Below, one piece after another: positions 44,589 to 53,406 of a stretch of DNA of 64,000 nt. The notes under the pieces are model-generated. The model saw nothing but the letters and a program-made list of their open reading frames with translations, searched no databases and was not told where the DNA came from. This stretch comes from Rhodothermales bacterium (GTDB lineage: Bacteria; Bacteroidota; Rhodothermia; Rhodothermales; UBA10348). Location: contig JANQQV010000013.1 in assembly GCA_028284865.1 (NCBI GenBank), positions 33,677 to 97,676 of the forward strand, given 5' to 3'. A program made the translations under genes and the position numbers. Numbering within the stretch: the stretch's first letter is position 1; each line of letters begins with the position of its first letter.

Positions 44589-47225
44589 CTATTCGTGCCG
44601 GATGGCATCGATTGGGTTTGCCAGAGAAGCTCCGATAGCCTGATACCCAACACTCAATAGCGCTATGAGGGTGGCCATCACTCCGGCGGCAGCAAAGGAA
44701 AGGGGCTCAAGCGAAACGCGGAACGCAAAGTTGCCTAGCCAGGCATCGGCGGCCATCCAGCCGAGGGGCACAGACACGACAAACGCGATGCCAATCAGAA
44801 TCAGGAAATCCCGGCTCATCAGATTCAGAATGCTGCCTGTGGTTGCTCCGAGAACCTTTCGCAGGCCGATCTCACGGGTGCGCTGCTCGGCCATGAAGGC
44901 TGACAGCCCGAAAAGACCCAGTCCTGCAATCAGGATGGCCATGAGGGTGAAGTATCCCAGGACTTCCTGGAGCCTGAATTCCTCTGCATAGAGCATCTGG
45001 AAAGAGTCATCCAGAAAGGCAATCGTGAAGACCGATCCAGGAGACAATGCGTCGACGGATGCGCGAATGTGATCAAGCACTTCGGCCTCATTTCGGCCTT
45101 GGAATCGAACCAAGAGCTTGCCGCCAAAACCGGGGCGAAGAGGTATAACCAGCGGTTCAATGTCCGAATGCAGTGAGGCAAAGTTGAAGTCCTTCACGAC
45201 CCCGAGAATCGGGCCCGAATAGGTCGTTCCCCAGCGCATCGTCTGTCCAATCGGTTCTTGAAGGCCAAGCTGAGCGACAGCTGCTTCATTCAATAGCCAG
45301 CCCGCCGTATCGGCTGGAGCGAACTCTGAGAAGTCGCGCCCTTCAACGACAGTCAAGCCGAGAGCAGAGACATAGTCGTGATCTGTTCGCCAGGCAATCC
45401 GCATGCTGACGGATTCTTCCACGAGGCCATCAACCGTCATACTCTCGATGCTGTATCGTTCGCCAGGTAGATCGGATGCGTTGGACACAGCCAGAATCGA
45501 GGAGTTGGCGAGCAATGATGATTTGATGGTCGACGGATTCTCGGTTACCACTCCGATCAACTCATCCGAGAGTGAGACACTGATCACCCGTTCCTGATCG
45601 AATCCCAGATCAGTTGTTTTCAGGAACTGTACTTGTCGCCAGATGATGAGCGATGCGGATATCAGGAAGATCGAGATGGCGAACTGGAACACGACGAGTC
45701 CCTTTCGCAAAATCCCGCGTCGCCGTTCCAGTCCAGATTTGGAGCGCATGGCATCAATGGGCTTGAACCCGGAGAGCACGATAGCTGGATAGAAACCAGC
45801 AATAGCTCCCGCAACCAGGCTCATCCCGAGCAGGGCGAGGCCTGCTGGCGAGGTCACCATGGATACAAACGTCCAATCGAGGCCGGTGAGTCCATTGAAA
45901 ACCGGCAGAAAGCTTCCGATCACGACGGCAGCTATGCCCAATCCAGCAACAGCCAACAAGATCGATTCGCTCAAATACTGCCGGATCAATTGGCTGCGAG
46001 CTGCGCCGAAGGTCTTCCGGATTCCCACCTCGGACATCCGAGATGCGGCCTTTGCAGTCGCCAGGTTGACGAAATTGACGCAAGCGATCAGCAGGATCAG
46101 CAAAGCGACCATCGAGAAGATGACGACATACGACACGTTGCCGTTGGCTTGGTACTCCTTCTCAAGCTGTGAATGAAGGTGGATGTCGCGAATTGGCTGT
46201 GGAACCACCGTCACCAGTGATGATGCCGGCTGACCTCCAAGTTCACCCACCGTTTCGTCCAGGAAGGCAGGCATCTTCGCTTCGAAGGACGTTCTGCCCA
46301 TCGGATTGTGGAGCCGCACGTACGTGTGGAAAGCCGACCACGTCCAGGACGATTCCAGCCATTCCTCATTGCCGCTGTAGAACGTGGCCATGGGAATCAG
46401 GTAGTTCACCGGCAGGTGGGTCGGATAGGCTGGATCGGCCAGAATTCCGCTGACTTCCACGGTCCATTGGCCGTCTATCAACAAGTTCTGACCGAGAGGA
46501 GAGCCGGTTCCAAACAGCTGTGTGGCGGCCGATCGGGAAAGGACAAGCTGGCCTGGTCGGGTGAGCGCCGTCAACGGGTCGCCTTCGGCCAATTCAAGTC
46601 CCATGAAGTCGATGAACGTCGAGTCGGCAAACCCTCCGTTGATGATCTGAAGCGAATTCCCATCTCGTGTAGCCACGATACTTCCTTCCGAAGGGAAGAA
46701 GCGGGTCATCTCAGCCACCTCAGGAAATCCGGCTTGAACGGCCGGACCGACCGCCGGGCCAATCGGAGCCCAGTGGCTGCCTTGCGCATTGGTCAGATCG
46801 ACCGTCAATCGGAATGTGCTCTCGGGCGAAGGGACCTGTCGGTCGTAGCTCACCTCATGCTGGACAAACAGGTAAATGAACAGACAGCAGGCCAGACCCA
46901 GGCCAAGCCCGGCTGCATTGATGAAGGCGAATCCCTTCTGTTTGCGCAAGCGGCGGAGGGCAACGATGAGGTGATTCTTCAGCATGATGGGGCTCCGGGT
47001 AGTTTCAAGTCCTCGCTGCGCCCAGGTGTCGCGGGGACGGCGCAACGAAGAACGCGAGACGATGCTCAGGATGTCGATGAAGTAGCGTCTTTCCGGATGT
47101 GATTCGCCCGATTCCCGCCGTGCGAACAGCAGGTCATCCATATCGGGCGCAATTTCCTCGAAGCGTTCTTCCGAGAGGAAGAATCGCAGGATGCGACGGC
47201 CTCGTTTAATGGTAGGGTCACTCAT
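44589..47225 (-). CDS. MacB/FtsX-type permease with N-terminal prefix domain 2
   Basis: This 878-residue paralog starts at the ATG ending at 47225, which overlaps the PadR 2 stop (ATGA). The ORF could extend to 47261, but that lies inside padR. The cytoplasmic prefix (about 1-95; 'RRILRFFLSEERFEEIAPDMDD') is followed by 'LKNHLIVALRRLRKQKGFAFINAAGLGLGLACCLFIYLFV', located at about residues 82-121. The FtsX motifs are 'RMSEVGIRKTFGAARSQLIRQY' and 'RTREIGLRKVLGATTGSILNLM'. Two periplasmic MacB-like domains are present, and each FtsX unit has about three helices. No ATPase is encoded nearby. It is similar in plan but not close in sequence to the permease at 41930-44539, and the two operons converge. 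Confidence 0.9.
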   Translation of the reverse strand: MSDPTIKRGRRILRFFLSEERFEEIAPDMDDLLFARRESGESHPERRYFIDILSIVSRSSLRRPRDTWAQRGLETTRSPIMLKNHLIVALRRLRKQKGFAFINAAGLGLGLACCLFIYLFVQHEVSYDRQVPSPESTFRLTVDLTNAQGSHWAPIGPAVGPAVQAGFPEVAEMTRFFPSEGSIVATRDGNSLQIINGGFADSTFIDFMGLELAEGDPLTALTRPGQLVLSRSAATQLFGTGSPLGQNLLIDGQWTVEVSGILADPAYPTHLPVNYLIPMATFYSGNEEWLESSWTWSAFHTYVRLHNPMGRTSFEAKMPAFLDETVGELGGQPASSLVTVVPQPIRDIHLHSQLEKEYQANGNVSYVVIFSMVALLILLIACVNFVNLATAKAASRMSEVGIRKTFGAARSQLIRQYLSESILLAVAGLGIAAVVIGSFLPVFNGLTGLDWTFVSMVTSPAGLALLGMSLVAGAIAGFYPAIVLSGFKPIDAMRSKSGLERRRGILRKGLVVFQFAISIFLISASLIIWRQVQFLKTTDLGFDQERVISVSLSDELIGVVTENPSTIKSSLLANSSILAVSNASDLPGERYSIESMTVDGLVEESVSMRIAWRTDHDYVSALGLTVVEGRDFSEFAPADTAGWLLNEAAVAQLGLQEPIGQTMRWGTTYSGPILGVVKDFNFASLHSDIEPLVIPLRPGFGGKLLVRFQGRNEAEVLDHIRASVDALSPGSVFTIAFLDDSFQMLYAEEFRLQEVLGYFTLMAILIAGLGLFGLSAFMAEQRTREIGLRKVLGATTGSILNLMSRDFLILIGIAFVVSVPLGWMAADAWLGNFAFRVSLEPLSFAAAGVMATLIALLSVGYQAIGASLANPIDAIRHE

Positions 47226-47551
47226 GATCCAGCCTGCTTGTCGAGTTTCAGGCCTTCCCACAGTCGATCCCGTGCCGATCGCATATCCACCAAAGCTGCC
47301 GATCCCGTTCCTGTCAGTTCGTAGAATCGCTTTCGTCGTCCTCCGGGTCGGGGAGTGACATCACCCAGGCGTGAGCGCAACATGCCTTTCTTTTCCAGGC
47401 GCTCAAGCGTCGTGTAGATGGCACCCATTGTCGGCGCGCTCATACCAGACTGTTCGATCCGTTGCTGCACAGAAACGGCATAAGACTCGCGGCCCAGGTT
47501 GGCCACGGCCAGCAGGACCAGTTCTTCGAGCGTTCCGAGGCGAATGGACAT
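47222..47551 (-). CDS. PadR-family transcriptional regulator 2
   Basis: This 109-residue PadR winged-helix protein has 'EELVLLAVANLGRESYAVSV', 'TMGAIYTTLERLEKKGMLRS' (recognition helix and dimer region) and 'GGRRKRFYELTGTGSAAL' (wing). It has the same length as PadR 1. Its stop overlaps the start of the downstream permease (ATGA), so regulator and permease are translationally coupled. The promoter candidate at 47575-47615 contains the CCTACAA element also seen before PadR 1. Divergent from it is the serine hydrolase gene starting at 47676, which could share control. Confidence 0.9.
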   Translation of the reverse strand: MSIRLGTLEELVLLAVANLGRESYAVSVQQRIEQSGMSAPTMGAIYTTLERLEKKGMLRSRLGDVTPRPGGRRKRFYELTGTGSAALVDMRSARDRLWEGLKLDKQAGS

Positions 47552-47579
47552 GATTCAGCGAGCGAATGGGGCGGGTTTC

Positions 47580-47615
47580 GGACATATTATCGCATTTGTA
47601 GGGAAAAGGTTGCAA
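47580..47615 (-). promoter_or_regulatory. Candidate promoter/operator of padR 2
   Basis: On the minus strand the order is TTGCAA, an 18-bp spacer containing CCTACAA (complement of 47596-47602), then GATAAT. This gives a sigma-70-like promoter with the shared element in the spacer, an ideal place for repression. It lies about 40 bp upstream of the padR 2 ATG, in the divergent region with the 47676 gene. Confidence 0.45.
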
Positions 47616-47675
47616 CGCTCTGGAAATGATCGATTCGTTACATTGAAAAACCACTTGTCTTCTGACCCCGCTCCC

Positions 47676-49214
47676 ATGAGAATCTCCCGCCTCCTCCTGA
47701 TCCTTTCCTTCGTCTGGGTACCGCTTCAAGCGTCCGCACAGGCCGACCTCAGTCGTCTCGACGACTATTTCGAATCAGCCCGTGTCGATTGGGACGTCCC
47801 CGGAATGGCCGTGGCCATCATCAAGGATGGTGAAATCGTCCATATGAAGGGTTACGGTGTCCTGGAAGTCGGGTCTGACGAACCGGTTGACGAGCACACG
47901 CTGTTTGCCATCGCATCGAATTCCAAGGCGTTCCTCGCCTCCTCCGTCGCGTCGTTGGTGGACGAAGGAAAGTTGTCGTGGGATGATCGCATTGTAGATC
48001 ACCTGCCCTACTTCCGGTTGGTCGACGAGGTGGCTGGTCAGCGGGCCACGGTCCGCGACGCACTGAGTCACGCGGTTGGTCTGGGGACCTACAGCGGCGA
48101 TGTGATCTGGTTCAAGACGGACAAGTCGTCCGAAGAGATCGTGCGTCACATTGCTCACCTTGATCCGGCCTTCGAATTCCGCAATGGCTATGCCTACTCC
48201 AATGTGATGTACATAACGACGGGCGAGGTGGTAGGAGCCGTGGCCGGCAAGCCTTGGGATGACTACATCGAAGACCATTTCTTTGGGCCGCTCGGAATGA
48301 CACGATCGCAGACCGGAGTTGAGGCCGCGCTGGAGTTGGACAACGTGGCAACGCCTCACAAGGTGCACTATGGTGAGAACGCGCCGGTGCCGTGGGCCAG
48401 TTGGACAGCAGGCGGATCAGGCGCGGCGGCAGGTATCATTTCCACTGCACATGACATGGCGCAATGGGTGAAGCTGCATCTCAATGAAGGGGAGGTGGGC
48501 GATACACAGCTCTTCTCTGAGGGGGCGCAGCAGGTCATGTGGCACCCGCACTACAACTACACAGTTACACCTGCCACTCGCGAGACCTATCCGGGTCGCA
48601 ACTTCAATGCGTATGGATTGGCGTTCGGTGTTTCCGAATACCGCGGTCACTTCATGGCGGCACACTCCGGAGCCTACGATGGGATGTATTCGCGCGTGGC
48701 CATGGTGCCGGGTGAAGAGCTCGGCATCGTTGTCCTGACCAACACCATGAAAGGTATCGGTTCCTGGGTCGTCTACGATATCGTGGATGCCTACTTGGGC
48801 TCTTCGGTTCGTGATTGGAGTGGGTATGGTCTCGAGCGGGACCGCCGGTCGAAAGCGGCCTTTGACGCGCGACTCGATGCTCATAAAGCCTCACGCGTGG
48901 AAGGGACAGAGGCGTCGCTCTCCGCAGGTCAAATGACCGGCCGATATCACGATCCGCTGTACGGAAACATCGACATTGTTCAGCGCGATGGCGAGCTGCG
49001 CATGGAATTCCCGCGGGCGCCCCGACTGGGCGCGACGCTCATGCACTGGCACTACGACACCTGGCAAATCAACTGGGATGAGACCCACGCCTGGTTCGAT
49101 TTCGGGACCGTTCAGTTCGACGTGAACAACGAGCGAGAGGTGACGGGCTTGACGTTCAGCGTACCGAACGAGGACATCTTCTTCGAGGAGATTAATCCGG
49201 TGAGAGTGGAATAA
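47676..49214 (+). CDS. Secreted serine hydrolase (beta-lactamase/PBP4*-like)
   Basis: This 512-residue protein starts at the ATG at 47676, which gives a signal peptide (MRISRLLLILSFVWVPLQASA-QA). The frame open from 47499 overlaps padR 2 and is rejected upstream of this ATG. The catalytic domain (about 25-400) carries SxxK as SNSK (S81-K84), YSN in 'YAYSNVMYITTGEVV' and a third box 'HSGAYDGMYS' in place of HTG. The C-terminal beta-sandwich (about 410-510; DUF3471-like) begins at 'SLSAGQMTGRYHDPLYG' and contains 'DFGTVQFDVNNEREVTGLTF'. Members act as D-amino-acid or cyclic-peptide hydrolases or esterases, and the substrate here is unknown. It is divergent from the padR 2 operon and ends at the hairpin at 49239. 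Confidence 0.88.
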   Translation: MRISRLLLILSFVWVPLQASAQADLSRLDDYFESARVDWDVPGMAVAIIKDGEIVHMKGYGVLEVGSDEPVDEHTLFAIASNSKAFLASSVASLVDEGKLSWDDRIVDHLPYFRLVDEVAGQRATVRDALSHAVGLGTYSGDVIWFKTDKSSEEIVRHIAHLDPAFEFRNGYAYSNVMYITTGEVVGAVAGKPWDDYIEDHFFGPLGMTRSQTGVEAALELDNVATPHKVHYGENAPVPWASWTAGGSGAAAGIISTAHDMAQWVKLHLNEGEVGDTQLFSEGAQQVMWHPHYNYTVTPATRETYPGRNFNAYGLAFGVSEYRGHFMAAHSGAYDGMYSRVAMVPGEELGIVVLTNTMKGIGSWVVYDIVDAYLGSSVRDWSGYGLERDRRSKAAFDARLDAHKASRVEGTEASLSAGQMTGRYHDPLYGNIDIVQRDGELRMEFPRAPRLGATLMHWHYDTWQINWDETHAWFDFGTVQFDVNNEREVTGLTFSVPNEDIFFEEINPVRVE

Positions 49215-49235
49215 GCTTCGCGATCCCAGAACGCA

Positions 49236-49260
49236 AAAAGGCGGCCCGAAGGCCGCCTTT
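49236..49260. terminator. Intrinsic terminator between converging genes
   Basis: The stem AAGGCGGCC / GGCCGCCTT (9 bp) with a CGAA tetraloop lies between the serine hydrolase (plus) and the SDR gene (minus). On the minus strand it is followed by TTTTT (complement of 49236-49240), so it is strongest for the SDR gene. Confidence 0.8.
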
Positions 49261-49316
49261 CGCGGGATGATTCCGTTGTTGAGGCGCGGTGTGACGCGTA
49301 CCAGACCCTCAGAGGA

Positions 49317-50129
49317 TCAGTTGCTCATGGCCTGAACCACAGCGTCGTTGATCGCGCGAACGCCGAAGTCGAGGCCGGATACGACGCGTACCGGACGTTC
49401 GCCGCCAGGCATGTTGACCAGTTTGTTGAAGTCATCAACAACGACAGACGGATCGGTCGGGGCTTCAGGATCAGCGAGCAGCGTGGTGACTGTCTCCATG
49501 AACTGCTGCTGCGCTTCGGCAACATGACCGTATGCGTCAGCCACTTCGAGGTCCTGTGGAGGGACAACGTTGGGCAGGAAGTTGGTCGCGAACGGTCCAG
49601 GCTGAACGATGGATACGTCGATGCCCAGCGGAGCAAGCTCAAGGCGAAGGCTTTCGCTGAGGCCTTCCAGGGCCCACTTGGAAGCGTAGTAGGCTCCGAA
49701 TCCAGGGCCGGAAAGACGACCTGCGATCGAGCTGACCATGATGATCAGGCCTGAGCCTTTCTGGCGCATGGCTGGGAGGAACGCCTTCGTCACTCGGAAA
49801 ACGCCGGTGACGTTGACGTCGAACTGGAATTCGAACTGGTCCGTGGTCAGCGTCTCAAGCGCGCCGCCGAGACCGTAGCCAGCGTTGTTGATCAGAACAT
49901 CGACAGCACCGATTTCTGCAGCCGCAGCATTGACACTTTCGTCAGAGGTGACATCCAGGTCGACGACTTTGATGTGGTCTGAGTAGTCGCGCAAGGCCTG
50001 TGCAGCTTCAGCGTTCTTGCTGGCTGAGTTACGCATTGTTGCGAAAACCGTGTGGCCTTGGTCAGCGAAATGCCTGGCTGCTTCAAAGCCGAAACCGGTG
50101 CTTGAACCGGTAATGAGAATCGATTTCAT
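49317..50129 (-). CDS. Short-chain dehydrogenase/reductase (SDR)
   Basis: This 270-residue classical SDR starts at the ATG ending at 50129 (MKSILITGSSTGFG). An ATG at 50168 is also in frame but lies in the operator region. The nucleotide-binding motif is TGSSTGFG (residues 7-14). NNAG, catalytic Ser in 'MVSSIAG' and Tyr/Lys in 'YYASKWALEGLSES' are all present. The D-L-D-V-T motif after the second strand suggests NAD(P) with adenine contacts, and the 'ATMRNSASKN' segment after the first basic region favours NADP. It resembles the SDRs annotated as oxidoreductases near retinol or steroid dehydrogenases. The substrate is unknown. A palindrome at 50155-50170 suggests dedicated repression. Confidence 0.9.
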   Translation of the reverse strand: MKSILITGSSTGFGFEAARHFADQGHTVFATMRNSASKNAEAAQALRDYSDHIKVVDLDVTSDESVNAAAAEIGAVDVLINNAGYGLGGALETLTTDQFEFQFDVNVTGVFRVTKAFLPAMRQKGSGLIIMVSSIAGRLSGPGFGAYYASKWALEGLSESLRLELAPLGIDVSIVQPGPFATNFLPNVVPPQDLEVADAYGHVAEAQQQFMETVTTLLADPEAPTDPSVVVDDFNKLVNMPGGERPVRVVSGLDFGVRAINDAVVQAMSN

Positions 50130-50154
50130 GTACGTAGAGTATGCGGGAAAAATA

Positions 50155-50170
50155 ACGTGTTGTAACACGT
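50155..50170 (-). promoter_or_regulatory. Candidate operator palindrome upstream of SDR
   Basis: ACGTGTT-GT-AACACGT is a perfect 7-bp inverted repeat with a 2-bp spacer, 26 bp from the SDR ATG. A TATTTTTC sequence (close to the TAnnTTTG -7 box) overlaps its downstream side on the minus strand. This layout suits a TetR- or MarR-type repressor site. No regulator gene is adjacent. Confidence 0.45.
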
Positions 50171-50256
50171 AGTATCCGCAAGGCCCTGTGCGTTACTGGG
50201 TTACGGCGTGTCGCCTCGAGCCTGCTCGCTCCGCAACGAATCCGTCAGGTCTGGAC

Positions 50257-53200
50257 TCAGTTCTCCTGCGCTTTCCGGTCGAGCAGCGTATTGATCCGAC
50301 GCTTGGCTTCGGCGACCTGAGGCTGCAGGACCGCGTCGGCATTCTTGAATCGCTCGGCCATGGCTTCGTAGCGCCGGATAGCTTCGTCCAGATTGCCCAG
50401 CTGTTCATTCAAAACGCCGAGTCTGAAGTTGCCTGCGGCCCATGTACCCTCGTCGAAATTGAGAGTTAACAGCCCAAAGCCGTCAATCCATTCCTCGTAG
50501 TGTTTGATAGCCGCTTCGATGTTGCCGCGATTTTCTTCAATCTCGCCCATCAGGTTACGCCAGCAACCAGCGGGTGCACAGCCCATCTCTTCAGTGGCTG
50601 CCAGAATGGTAGCCAAGCCCTCATCAGGATCGACCACTCCAAGTTTGACCCCTACGTAAGCGTCGGACAAAGCGCCAAACTCGGTATTGTCTTCATCGGG
50701 ATGTCGCTCATGGTAGGCCAAATGCTCATCCCGCCAGAAGCGAGCTTTGTCCATCTCATTCATGGTTGCCGACGTCAATGCCAGCCATGATGACGGCCCA
50801 TGAAGCGAATCAGGAATGCCTCCCCGTGCCTCAACAGCTCCCATCCAATCATCGTAAGCGCTACGAAGGGACTCTACGTCTCCCGTAATGAGAGATGCAT
50901 CCCATGCGGCTTCATATCGGGTGCTGAGCGAGTCGATTTCGCGTGTCAAAGCGTTGTTTTGCTCGAATTCACTCCAGTCTCGACGATTGCGCTGGGCAAC
51001 CTGCCAGTCAAGACGTGGCGCGTTGGACTCTTGGAATCGGCCTTCTGCCATGTAGAGGCGCTCACTTGTCAGTGCGACCTGGATATCGTCACTCACGAGC
51101 CCGCGGTGCCTGGCCTTCATGGAGTCAACCCACACCCAAGCTTCCTCAAGGTCGTTGTTCTCAAACTCGAGGTAAACCCGAAACTGGGCCGCTCTGAAGG
51201 CACCGGTCTGGGAGTCTTCAAAGTTTTGCCAGGCCCGAAGGGCATCTTCCTGACGCTGCTGCATGGCCAAGATGATGACCAGGTTGGAGTGAAGTGTCCA
51301 GCCGTCCTCAATCTCAAGGGCACGGCGAATCAGCTCTTCAGCCTCTTCAAGCCGATTATCATCCTGGTAATTGATGGCCAGGTTGTTGAGGGCTGCCAGG
51401 TCATACGGGTATTTCCGAAGCACCTCTTCATATCGACGACTTTCTTCTTCCGGGTCTTCCTCCACCTCGGATAGATAAAATGCTTCCAGAAGCAGGCGTT
51501 CACGCTGAGGTAAATTCTCCCGATGCCGATATCCTTTCGTGATGATCGCTTCGACTTTTTCGCCGGGCTCTCCCAGATTCTGGTAGGTTACGGCCAGCTT
51601 CCGGTACGCCATGCCGAACGTAGAATCGATCTCGACGATGCGCTCGAGGAGGTCGACGGTCGTCCCGAGATCACCCCGAATACTGGCTCGTTCGGCCTCG
51701 GTGTAGAGCCGCAGCGCCTCTGTATTGCTCGTGGTCACCTGCTCCAATGGCTCCGATGCGCGAATGTCGACGAGCGATTCGCCGATTTCTTCACGCAGAT
51801 CAGCCGATAACTGATCAATCGCATCCAGGATGTCTGCATCCGTGCGAGCGTTCTGTCGGAAAGCGGCCAACTGAGCCCCATTCGAAGCATCGACAATGCG
51901 TGCGTTCAGGATGAGGGACGCGCCTGCCGCATTGATATCGCCCTCAATGATCGCTTTGACACCTTCGCGTTCTGCGAGCTGGCGAGCGAGATTCGTGCTC
52001 AGCGCCGTGTCCGGGTTGACCTGCATCCGCTGCAGCCCGGAAATCACCTGCGAGCGATCCAGCATCCGGATTGCGCTCGACTGGGAGAGGTCAATCTTGA
52101 AGGCCTCAGTGACCGTCGTCCCAAGCGTTGCGTCGTTGGTTTGATTGACGAAGTCCGCCACAATCACGGCATCCTGTTTGTCGAGTGCACCGCCACTGAT
52201 GAGTGTCGCAAATGGCCCGATCCCGGCGGAGCGCAGCACCACAAAGAGCAGCACGGTTGCGATCAAACCGGCTCCTGCAAGCATGCCCCCTTGCCAGGCA
52301 CGCTTTGTGGTCAACCAGGCCGAAAGGCCGGAGAGCGTCTTCCGTTCTCCCGAATCCATACGCGCGCGTTGCCGGTCCAAGGAAGACGCGTAGAGCACAA
52401 TGGGCAGGCCGGCGAGTGTCAGCAAGACACCAGCCGGGAAGACCCAGCCAGGCAGGCCGAATCCAAGCATCGCTCCATAGAGGACCGTCAGGATGATGGC
52501 AGCACCCATGACGAACTTGGTGACCACAGTCTGTGTGCTGGGCGCAGTAGGTACTGGCGCCGCGGCCTGGAACGCTGGTCGGGTCGCCGTCTGGACGGCT
52601 GAGGCTCCGCAAAACGGTGCCAGCGCATTCGCGAGATCAGCTCCTGTTGCAAAACGCTCGGACGTACTCTTGCTGAGCGCCTTGTTGACGAGCACTACCA
52701 GTTCGTCCGGGACTTCTGTGAGCGGGGCCGGATCCTCGTTCAGAATCGAGTAGGCGACCGCAGCTTCGTAACCGCCGCCAAACGGACGATTACCGGAAAG
52801 CATCTCATACAGGACAGCGCCGATGGACCAGATGTCCGAACGGCTGTCGACGGACTCGCCACGCGCCTGTTCGGGGCTCATGTAGGCGGCCGTGCCTATG
52901 GTCGACCCTTCTCGGGTCAGATCCGAATTTTCGCCCAGTTTGGCTACCCCGAAATCGAGCAGCTTCACCCGACCTTTCGACGTGACCATCACGTTTGCCG
53001 GCTTCACGTCCCGGTGGACAATACCAGCCTCGTGGGCCGCAGCCAGTCCAAGGGCCATCTGCCGGGCGATCGACGCCGCATTCTCGATGTCCAGGCCGCC
53101 TTCGTCGATGACGTACTTGAGCGTATCCCCATCGTAGAAGGCCATGACGATGAACAACTGCCCGTCTTCGGCCTCTGCGATATCGTGGATCGTGCAGATG

Positions 53201-53403
53201 TATGGGTCGTCCAGGGCTGAAGCAGCGCGTGCCTCCTGGATGAAGCGTTCTTTGGTCTTGGGGTCTGAGCTGACAGCAGCCGGCAGGAATTTGAGCGCGA
53301 CGATGCGGTCAAGCTTCGTGTCGCGGGCCTTATAGACCACACCCATGCCGCCCTGTCCGAGCTGCTCAAGGATTTCGTACTGCTGTATCGTCTTGCCGAT
53401 CAT
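50257..53403 (-). CDS. Membrane Ser/Thr protein kinase with CsgG-like and TPR regions (1)
   Basis: This 1048-residue Hanks-type kinase has the kinase domain in residues 8-268. GQGGMGVVYKARD is the P-loop, Lys38 in VALKFLP, Asp132 in HRDVKPAN and Asp150 in DFG. 'GTAAYMSPEQARGE' is the activation segment end. A variable Pro/Ala-rich linker (about 275-295) leads to two or three membrane helices (about 297-395, 'GLPGWVFPAGVLLTLAGLPI'). Next is a region of the form 'DAVIVADFVNQTNDATLGTT...IDLSQSSAIRMLDRSQV' (about 412-560), as seen in CsgG/TPR kinases of Acidobacteria and relatives. TPR repeats then run to the C terminus (about 570-1040). It probably reports on an envelope state by phosphorylating cytosolic targets. 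It is last of three tandem kinases, with a 3-bp gap to the next. Confidence 0.92.
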   Translation of the reverse strand: MIGKTIQQYEILEQLGQGGMGVVYKARDTKLDRIVALKFLPAAVSSDPKTKERFIQEARAASALDDPYICTIHDIAEAEDGQLFIVMAFYDGDTLKYVIDEGGLDIENAASIARQMALGLAAAHEAGIVHRDVKPANVMVTSKGRVKLLDFGVAKLGENSDLTREGSTIGTAAYMSPEQARGESVDSRSDIWSIGAVLYEMLSGNRPFGGGYEAAVAYSILNEDPAPLTEVPDELVVLVNKALSKSTSERFATGADLANALAPFCGASAVQTATRPAFQAAAPVPTAPSTQTVVTKFVMGAAIILTVLYGAMLGFGLPGWVFPAGVLLTLAGLPIVLYASSLDRQRARMDSGERKTLSGLSAWLTTKRAWQGGMLAGAGLIATVLLFVVLRSAGIGPFATLISGGALDKQDAVIVADFVNQTNDATLGTTVTEAFKIDLSQSSAIRMLDRSQVISGLQRMQVNPDTALSTNLARQLAEREGVKAIIEGDINAAGASLILNARIVDASNGAQLAAFRQNARTDADILDAIDQLSADLREEIGESLVDIRASEPLEQVTTSNTEALRLYTEAERASIRGDLGTTVDLLERIVEIDSTFGMAYRKLAVTYQNLGEPGEKVEAIITKGYRHRENLPQRERLLLEAFYLSEVEEDPEEESRRYEEVLRKYPYDLAALNNLAINYQDDNRLEEAEELIRRALEIEDGWTLHSNLVIILAMQQRQEDALRAWQNFEDSQTGAFRAAQFRVYLEFENNDLEEAWVWVDSMKARHRGLVSDDIQVALTSERLYMAEGRFQESNAPRLDWQVAQRNRRDWSEFEQNNALTREIDSLSTRYEAAWDASLITGDVESLRSAYDDWMGAVEARGGIPDSLHGPSSWLALTSATMNEMDKARFWRDEHLAYHERHPDEDNTEFGALSDAYVGVKLGVVDPDEGLATILAATEEMGCAPAGCWRNLMGEIEENRGNIEAAIKHYEEWIDGFGLLTLNFDEGTWAAGNFRLGVLNEQLGNLDEAIRRYEAMAERFKNADAVLQPQVAEAKRRINTLLDRKAQEN

Positions 53404-53406
53404 GTA

